Below are positions 59,065-64,000 of a stretch of DNA of 64,000 nucleotides, in pieces. Source of the stretch: Citreimonas sp042096055. GTDB taxonomy: Bacteria > Pseudomonadota > Alphaproteobacteria > Rhodobacterales > Rhodobacteraceae. Every line of letters starts with the position of its first letter. Within the stretch, counting starts at the first letter, position 1. Location of the stretch: contig NZ_JBELMH010000003.1 in assembly GCF_042096055.1 (NCBI RefSeq), forward strand, positions 1 through 64,000, in the 5' to 3' direction. The position numbers were made by a program, and so were the translations under genes. The notes beneath the pieces are model-generated. The model ran no database searches. It was given only the letters and a program-made list of their open reading frames with translations, and was not told where the DNA came from.

Positions 59065-60375
59065 CTAAAGCAGGAACAGCGTGATCGACGGGAACGCCAC
59101 CAGGATCGCCACCCGCACGATGTCCGATCCCACGTAATACATCACCGCGCGGTAGGTCGACGCGATCGGCGTCGTGGGGTCCATCGCGTTGATCACGAAC
59201 AAGTTCATGCCCACCGGCGGCGTGATCAGCCCGACCTCGACCACGATCAGCACCAGGATGCCGAACCAGATCGCCACATGCTCGGCCGACATGCCGAAAT
59301 CCAGCACCGAGATCACCGGGTAGAAGATCGGCACGGTCAGCAGGATCATCGACAGGCTGTCCATGACGCAGCCGAAGACGAGGTAGAGCGCGAGGATCAC
59401 GCACAGCACCAGCACCGGGGCGAGGCCAAGCTCGACCACCCAGGTCGCCAGCTCCTGCGGCACCTGCGTCAGCGCGAGGAACCCGTTGTAGAAGGCCGCA
59501 CCCAGCACGATGAAGAAGATCATCGCGGTCGACCGCGCGGTGTCGGAGAAGCTTTCGAGCAGCGTGGCCCTGGTCAGCCCGCCGTTCAGAAACGCGATCA
59601 GGCCCGTGCCGAACGCGCCCACCGCCGCGCCCTCGGTCGGGGTGAAGATACCGCCGTAGATGCCGCCCACCACCGCGATGAACACCAGCAGTACCGGCCA
59701 GACGTCGAGCAGCCGGCGCCAACGGTCGGCCATGGGAACCGCTTCGCGCACGCCCGCGGCACCGGGGTTGCGGCGCACGTAGATCTGAACCGCGATCATG
59801 TAGCCGATCGCCGCCAGCACGCCCGGCACGAAGGCCGCGAGGAACAGCTTGGCGATGTTCTGCTCGGTCAGGATCGCGTAGATCACCAAAACGACCGAAG
59901 GCGGGATCAGGATTCCCAGCGTGCCCCCCGCCGCCAGCGTCGCGGTGGAAAAGCCACCCTCGTAGCCATAGCGCTTCAGTTCCGGCAGGGCGACGCGGCT
60001 CATCGTGGCCGCCGTGGCAAGACTCGACCCGCAGATCGCGCCGAAGCCGGCGCAGGACCCGATCGCCGCCATCGCGACGCCGCCGCGGCGGTGCCCCAGA
60101 AAGCCCTCGGCCGCGCGGAACAGCGCCTGGCTCATGCCCCCGAGCGTCGCGAAGTAACCCATCAGCAGGAACATCGGCACGATCGACAGCGAGTAGCTGG
60201 AGAACGTCGTGTAGGCCTCGGTCTTCATCCGCGCGAGCGCCATGTTGGTGCTGCCGGTGACCATCGTCAGTCCGACGAAGCCGGTGACGAACATCGCAAG
60301 CCCGATGGGCACACGCAGGAAGATCAGCGCCAGCAGCGCCGGAAAGGACCAGATTCCGATCTCGAGCGTGCTCAT
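59065..60375 (-). CDS. TRAP transporter large membrane subunit (DctM family), system 2
   Basis: 436 residues, about 12 membrane segments. GSSLATAATMSRVALPEL, AAGGTLGILIPPSVVLVIYA and FTPTEGAAVGAF identify the family. Overlaps the small-subunit gene by ATGA, which sets the start. It would be the Na+-coupled carrier for the ligand captured by the system 2 binding protein. Confidence 0.95.
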   Translation of the reverse strand: MSTLEIGIWSFPALLALIFLRVPIGLAMFVTGFVGLTMVTGSTNMALARMKTEAYTTFSSYSLSIVPMFLLMGYFATLGGMSQALFRAAEGFLGHRRGGVAMAAIGSCAGFGAICGSSLATAATMSRVALPELKRYGYEGGFSTATLAAGGTLGILIPPSVVLVIYAILTEQNIAKLFLAAFVPGVLAAIGYMIAVQIYVRRNPGAAGVREAVPMADRWRRLLDVWPVLLVFIAVVGGIYGGIFTPTEGAAVGAFGTGLIAFLNGGLTRATLLESFSDTARSTAMIFFIVLGAAFYNGFLALTQVPQELATWVVELGLAPVLVLCVILALYLVFGCVMDSLSMILLTVPIFYPVISVLDFGMSAEHVAIWFGILVLIVVEVGLITPPVGMNLFVINAMDPTTPIASTYRAVMYYVGSDIVRVAILVAFPSITLFLL

Positions 60376-61117
60376 GCCGGGCGCCCCGCCGCACCGATGA
60401 CCGCGTGGCCGGTGGTGGCCTCGTAAAGCCGCAGCAGCGCCATGTAGACGCCCGCCGCGGCGGCCGCGGCAGCGCCCGCGAGGCTGGCGGCATAGGACCA
60501 CCAGATCGGGAATTGCAGCAGCATCGTGGTCTGGCCGGATTGCATGTTGCGTTCGAGCGCCGCGTAAAGCTGCACCGCGATCGTCACCAGGACCACGGCG
60601 AACAGCGTCTCTGTCAGGAAGATCAGCCCGCGCTTGGCGCGCATCGGCAGCGCGTCGGTGAACACGTCGACCGAGGCATGNNNNNNNNNNNNNNNNNNNN
60701 NNNNNNNNNNNNNNNNNNNNNNNNNNNNNNNNNNNNNNNNNNNNNNNNNNNNNNNNNNNNNNNNNNNNNNNNNNNNNNNNGCCCGCGCTTGGCGCGCATC
60801 GGCAGCGCGTCGGTGAACACGTCGACCGAGGCATGGCCGGCGGTCACCTGGCAGAACGGCAGGAAGGCGAAGATGCAGAAGGCCATGCCGGCCTCGACCA
60901 GTTCGAAATCGCCAGGGATCGCGCCGATCCCGGCATCGATCAGCCCCTGCGCCAGACCCGGCGCGATGGACATCGCCAGATCGGTCGCCAGCGCACCGTT
61001 CAGCGCGCGCCCGGCGATCGACAAGCAGGTGATCAGCACCAGCACGCTCAACACCGTGCCACCGATCACCGCAAAGCCCCGCGCCAGCCGCACCACGGTC
61101 AGATGAAGCCGCAGCAT
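60372..61117 (-). CDS. TRAP transporter small membrane subunit (DctQ family), system 2, split by an artificial gap
   Basis: The gene crosses an N run at 60681-60780 whose 55-bp flanks are identical. Removing the 155 duplicated/N bases restores one uninterrupted frame of 196 residues with four membrane helices. The repeated peptide (HASVDVFTDALPMRAKRG) at the joint is one copy in reality and contains the family's VDVFTDALP motif. About 120 nt downstream of the binding-protein gene. Confidence 0.92.
60626..60835. other. Artificial scaffold gap (100 N) flanked by 55-bp identical contig ends
   Basis: 60626-60680 equals 60781-60835 (55 bp, starting GCCCGCGCTTGGC and ending GAGGCATG), around N at 60681-60780. 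Same signature as the cobL/cobE gap: unmerged contig overlap of 55 bp. Confidence 0.93.
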
Positions 61118-61137
61118 GTCTTCCCCCTCGTCATGGA

Positions 61138-61168
61138 CGGGGCGGGCCGTTCATCCCGGTCCGCCCCG
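61138..61168 (-). terminator. Hairpin after TRAP binding-protein gene 2
   Basis: CGGGGCGGGCCG (61138-61149) pairs with CGGTCCGCCCCG (61157-61168), 12 bp with one G-T pair and a 7-nt loop. It lies between the binding-protein and small-subunit genes. Confidence 0.6.
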
Positions 61169-61236
61169 CTTTCGATTGTCCGCGTCCTGGGCCGGCGGCG
61201 CGCTCTCCCAAACGCGCCGCCAGCCCCGCAGGCCTT

Positions 61237-62271
61237 TTAGTTCGAGGCCTGGTATTCGTCCATCAGCGCGCGCGCCTGGTCGATCAGCGCCTGGCCGTCG
61301 ATGCCGCGGCTGTCCATGTCGGCGACCCAGGATTCGTAGATCGGCCGCGCGAGCGATTCCCACTCGGACGTGTCCGAGACGGTGATGATGTTGTTGCCCA
61401 TGTCGACGGCGATCTGGCGCGCGGGCTCGTCGTAATCGGCCATCGTGCCGCCCGCGAAGACCGAGAATTCCAGACCGGACTGCTCCATCAGGATCTGTTG
61501 CAGGTCCTCGGGCATCGCCTCGAACTTGTCCTCGTTCATCGCCAGCACGAAGGTCAGCGTGTAAAGCGCGGGGCCCTCGAACTCGGTGTGGTTCGAAACC
61601 AGCTCGGGCACCTTGATGGACGGCGTGACCTCCCACGGGATGGTGGTGCCGTCGATCACGCCCTTGGACAGCGCCTCGGGGATGGCGGGCACCGGCAGGC
61701 CGATCGATTCCGCGCCCACGCGGGTCAGCAGGTCGTTGACCAGGCGCGAGCCGCCGCGGATCTTCATGCCCTGAAGGTCGGACGGCTGCTGCACCGGCTC
61801 GTTGGTGTGGAACACGCCCGGGCCGTGCACCCAGGTCCCGAGGATCTTGACGCCCTCGAAATCGGCGTCCTGCATGTGCTCCTCGAACATCTTCCAGTAG
61901 GCGTAGGACCCGGCGCGCGCATCCTCGACCATGAAGGGCAGCTCGAACACCTCGGTCTGCGGGAAGCGGCCGGGGGTGTAGCCGACCACGGTCCAGACGA
62001 TGTCGGCGACGCCGTCGATGGCCTGATCCATCAGCTCGGGCGGGGTGCCGCCCAGCTGCATCGACGGGAAATGGTTGATCTCGATCCGGCCGTCGCTGGC
62101 CTCTTCGACGTCCTCGATCCAGACGTCGAGGATATGCGTCGGCACGTTGGCCTGCGCGGGCAGGAACTGGTGCAGGTTCAGCGTCACCTCCTGCGCCGAG
62201 GCGGTGCCTGCGATCATCGCCGCGGCGACGGCGCCGGCGGTGCGTTTCAGTATGGTTCTGCGTGTGGTCAT
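61237..62271 (-). CDS. TRAP transporter substrate-binding protein (DctP family), system 2
   Basis: 344 residues. The N-terminus TRRTILKRTAGAVAAAMIAG has a twin-arginine-like start, so Tat export is possible, with cleavage near TASAQ (about residue 26). MKIRGGSRLVNDLLTRVGAE carries the conserved ligand-binding Arg of DctP, and VIDGTTIPWEV follows. It heads TRAP operon 2. Ligand unknown. Confidence 0.92.
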   Translation of the reverse strand: MTTRRTILKRTAGAVAAAMIAGTASAQEVTLNLHQFLPAQANVPTHILDVWIEDVEEASDGRIEINHFPSMQLGGTPPELMDQAIDGVADIVWTVVGYTPGRFPQTEVFELPFMVEDARAGSYAYWKMFEEHMQDADFEGVKILGTWVHGPGVFHTNEPVQQPSDLQGMKIRGGSRLVNDLLTRVGAESIGLPVPAIPEALSKGVIDGTTIPWEVTPSIKVPELVSNHTEFEGPALYTLTFVLAMNEDKFEAMPEDLQQILMEQSGLEFSVFAGGTMADYDEPARQIAVDMGNNIITVSDTSEWESLARPIYESWVADMDSRGIDGQALIDQARALMDEYQASN

Positions 62272-62426
62272 GTCGTCCTCCCTGTTGACGGCAGAGCCGG
62301 CGTCGCGGCGCGTCGTTAACAGCGCACCGTCGGCTCGCGGGCGGCTTCACCATGCGCGGGGACGCGGCCGAACGAAAGGGGCAAATGCGGCGCGGGGCTG
62401 TCTTTTCACGCGCCGGCGGGTGCGCG

Positions 62427-63644
62427 TCAGGGGTTCGCGCGGCGGGTCGCGTCCTCGATCAGGTCGGCCAGCTTGCGCGCCTCGGCTTCGCCGTCATGCA
62501 TCGCCTCGACCCGGGCGCGCCCGGACCGGCCCATCGCCAGCAGCCGGTCGCGCGGCGCCGTGACCGCCGAGACCATCGCATCGGCCAGCCCCTCGACATC
62601 GCCCGCGGCCACGCGCCAGCCGCAGGTGTCGTCGACCAGTTCGGGAATGCCGGCGACCCATGTCGTGACGACCGGCCGGCGCAGCGCGAAGGCCTCCATG
62701 ATCACCACGGGCAGGCCCTCGGCGAAGCTGGCGAGCACCAGCGCGCGGGCGGCGCAGACGTGATCGCGCACCGCCGCCTCGTCCGCCCAGCCGGCGAGCG
62801 TCACCGTCGCGCCCAACCCCAGCGCGGTGATCCGCGCCTCGATACTCGGACGCAGCGGGCCGTCGCCCACCAGGACAAGGCGGAAACCCGGCACGCGCGC
62901 CGCGACACGCGCGGCGGCCTCCATCAGCACCAGGTGTCCCTTCTGCTCGGACAGGCGTCCGACGCAGACCAGCACGGGCGCGTCGGGCGGCGCCGAGGCC
63001 GCTCCGTCGAACCCCGCGAGGTCGAGCCCGCAGCGAACCACGGCGATGCGCGCCTCCGGAGCCCAACGGCGCAGCTGGCTGGTGCCGAAATGGCTGATCG
63101 CCACGGCGAAAGCCGCGCCCGACAGCTTGTCGTCCAGCGACAGGGCGCGCGGCGCGTCGAACTCCTCGGGGCCGTGGGCGGTGAAGCTGTAGGTCAGGCC
63201 CGACAGTCGTGCCGCCAGCAGAGCGACTGCCGCAGGATTGGTGCCGAAATGGGCGTGGATGTGGTGGGCACCGGTGGCCCGGCAGCGCCGCGCCACGTGC
63301 GCCGCCTCGGCGAGGTAGACCAGGTGCACCAGGCGTCCGCGCTCGGACCGGGCGCCCATGCGCCACGCGGCGCGGGCCGCCGACCACGCCGCGCCCGGCG
63401 CGCGCACGGCCTCGGCCAGAAGGTCGGTCAGCAGGTGCAGCGCCCCCTGCCCCAGAACGCGGTGGGTGCGCGCGGCCTCTGCCGCCAGCGTGGGATGATC
63501 CTCGTCCGGCGGCGTGCCGCGGATCGCCACGCGGTCGATCTGCCAGCCCAGCCGCTCCATCGCGGCGATCTCGCGCGCGATGAAGGTGTGGCTGAGCTTG
63601 GGATACTGGTTCATCAGCCACAGCGCGCGGCGCGGTGGCGTCAT
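62427..63644 (-). CDS. Glycosyltransferase family 4 protein
   Basis: 405 residues, GT-B fold. The N-terminal half starts WLMNQYPKLSHTFIAREI; the C-terminal half has VGRLSEQKGHLVLMEA and the sugar-nucleotide motif SFAEGLPVVIMEAFA (E-x7-E). Such proteins build surface polysaccharide; donor and acceptor are not readable. The start MTPPRRALW was preferred to further upstream codons because homology-like sequence begins there. It may belong to a surface-polysaccharide cluster continuing beyond the window. Confidence 0.9.
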   Translation of the reverse strand: MTPPRRALWLMNQYPKLSHTFIAREIAAMERLGWQIDRVAIRGTPPDEDHPTLAAEAARTHRVLGQGALHLLTDLLAEAVRAPGAAWSAARAAWRMGARSERGRLVHLVYLAEAAHVARRCRATGAHHIHAHFGTNPAAVALLAARLSGLTYSFTAHGPEEFDAPRALSLDDKLSGAAFAVAISHFGTSQLRRWAPEARIAVVRCGLDLAGFDGAASAPPDAPVLVCVGRLSEQKGHLVLMEAAARVAARVPGFRLVLVGDGPLRPSIEARITALGLGATVTLAGWADEAAVRDHVCAARALVLASFAEGLPVVIMEAFALRRPVVTTWVAGIPELVDDTCGWRVAAGDVEGLADAMVSAVTAPRDRLLAMGRSGRARVEAMHDGEAEARKLADLIEDATRRANP

Positions 63645-63826
63645 CCGGGGCGCCCCGCTGGCACGGCGACGACCCCGAGGGCGCGGAGCGAGGCGGACGG
63701 CATGACGGCATCTCCCGGAAAGGCAGGCCAAGACTTGGCCCAACCTTGTGCCGCGCGCAAGGGGACGGCGGGCGGGGCGATGGGCGCAGCCCGAGCGCCG
63801 TGTGCCGTCTTGCGCCCCCGCACCGG

Positions 63827-64000
63827 TCAGGCGGCGCGCGACAGGCCCAGCAGCAGGTCGGTCACGAGTGCCGCCGCATCCACGTTGACGGCGCGCGCAT
63901 GCCGCGCGCGAGCGCCCGTCTCGGCCACCGCCTGCGCCCAGCGGCGCGCCGCGGCCGGGTCGGGCGCCAGACGACGCAGCACGACACCCTCGTCCGGCGC
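63827..64000 (-). CDS. C-terminal fragment of an unidentified protein
   Basis: The last 57 codons of a leftward gene that enters from the right edge, ending in TGA at 63827. The visible part is Ala/Arg-rich with a helical VNVDAAALVTDLLLGLSRAA tail. The codon pattern matches neighbouring genes. It sits upstream of the glycosyltransferase gene in the same orientation, so it may be part of the same polysaccharide cluster. No family recognised. Confidence 0.5.
   Translation of the reverse strand, partial: APDEGVVLRRLAPDPAAARRWAQAVAETGARARHARAVNVDAAALVTDLLLGLSRAA

Noticed and set aside
1..64000. tRNA, rRNA, CRISPR arrays, insertion sequences, origins of replication
   Set aside because: Looked for tRNA-like arms, regularly spaced repeats, transposase motifs and DnaA-box clusters; none was convincing in this window.

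Overview
The window is about 69-70% G+C with densely packed genes, many joined by ATGA, GTGA or TGATG overlaps. It looks like part of an alphaproteobacterial chromosome, most likely Rhodobacteraceae/Roseobacter-like. Reasons: the aerobic cobalamin pathway with cobG, cobN, cobF and cobW, a bluE-type threonine kinase, several TRAP transporters, and a C-P lyase operon. It is a draft scaffold with five runs of exactly 100 N. Two of these runs are flanked by identical 55-bp sequence, so they are artefacts and not missing DNA. No rRNA, tRNA, insertion sequence, prophage or CRISPR array was seen.

Layout. 1-4.8 kb: homogentisate (tyrosine/phenylacetate) catabolism on the minus strand (hmgA, fahA, an atypical metallo-beta-lactamase-fold protein, an FAD hydroxylase cut by the window edge), with a divergent MarR regulator. 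4.9-8.8 kb: a large chemoreceptor and a branched-chain-amino-acid-type binding protein. 9-22 kb: a complete phosphonate system. phnCDEE imports the phosphonate, phnF regulates, and phnGHIJK-corA-phnL-phnN plus phnM break the C-P bond. A CorA-type metal channel is embedded in the operon, and a 2H-phosphoesterase (DUF1045) gene lies where phnP might be expected. An M48 lipoprotein protease follows.

22.7-44.6 kb: a nearly complete aerobic cobalamin cluster in alternating blocks: cobT-cobU; bluE-cbiB-cobC; cobQ-cobO; DUF1636-cobW-cobN-G-H-I-J; cobK; cobL-E-M-B-A; a CbiM-like cobalt permease; cobF. Two cobalamin riboswitches are visible. One precedes DUF1636-cobW-cobN and onward; the other precedes the CbiM-like permease. 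The cobaltochelatase subunits CobS/CobT, the B12 synthase CobV/CobS and BluB are not in the window.

44.6-54.8 kb: an FAD monooxygenase, a DJ-1/PfpI protein (gapped), a secreted lysozyme-like protein, a YitT-type membrane protein, an NMT1/SsuA-type ABC importer, and a three-subunit molybdenum hydroxylase of the PaoABC/YagTSR type with two assembly gaps. 54.9-62.3 kb: two complete TRAP transporters with a short-chain dehydrogenase between them. 62.4-64 kb: a GT4 glycosyltransferase and the C-terminal end of an unidentified gene.

A recurring architecture is a G+C-rich hairpin directly after each solute-binding-protein gene (five cases), before the next gene of the unit. This would let the binding protein be made in excess. 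Divergent genes whose ATG codons share a CATG occur twice (cobK/cobL, and DUF1045/phnM if the upstream phnM start is used).
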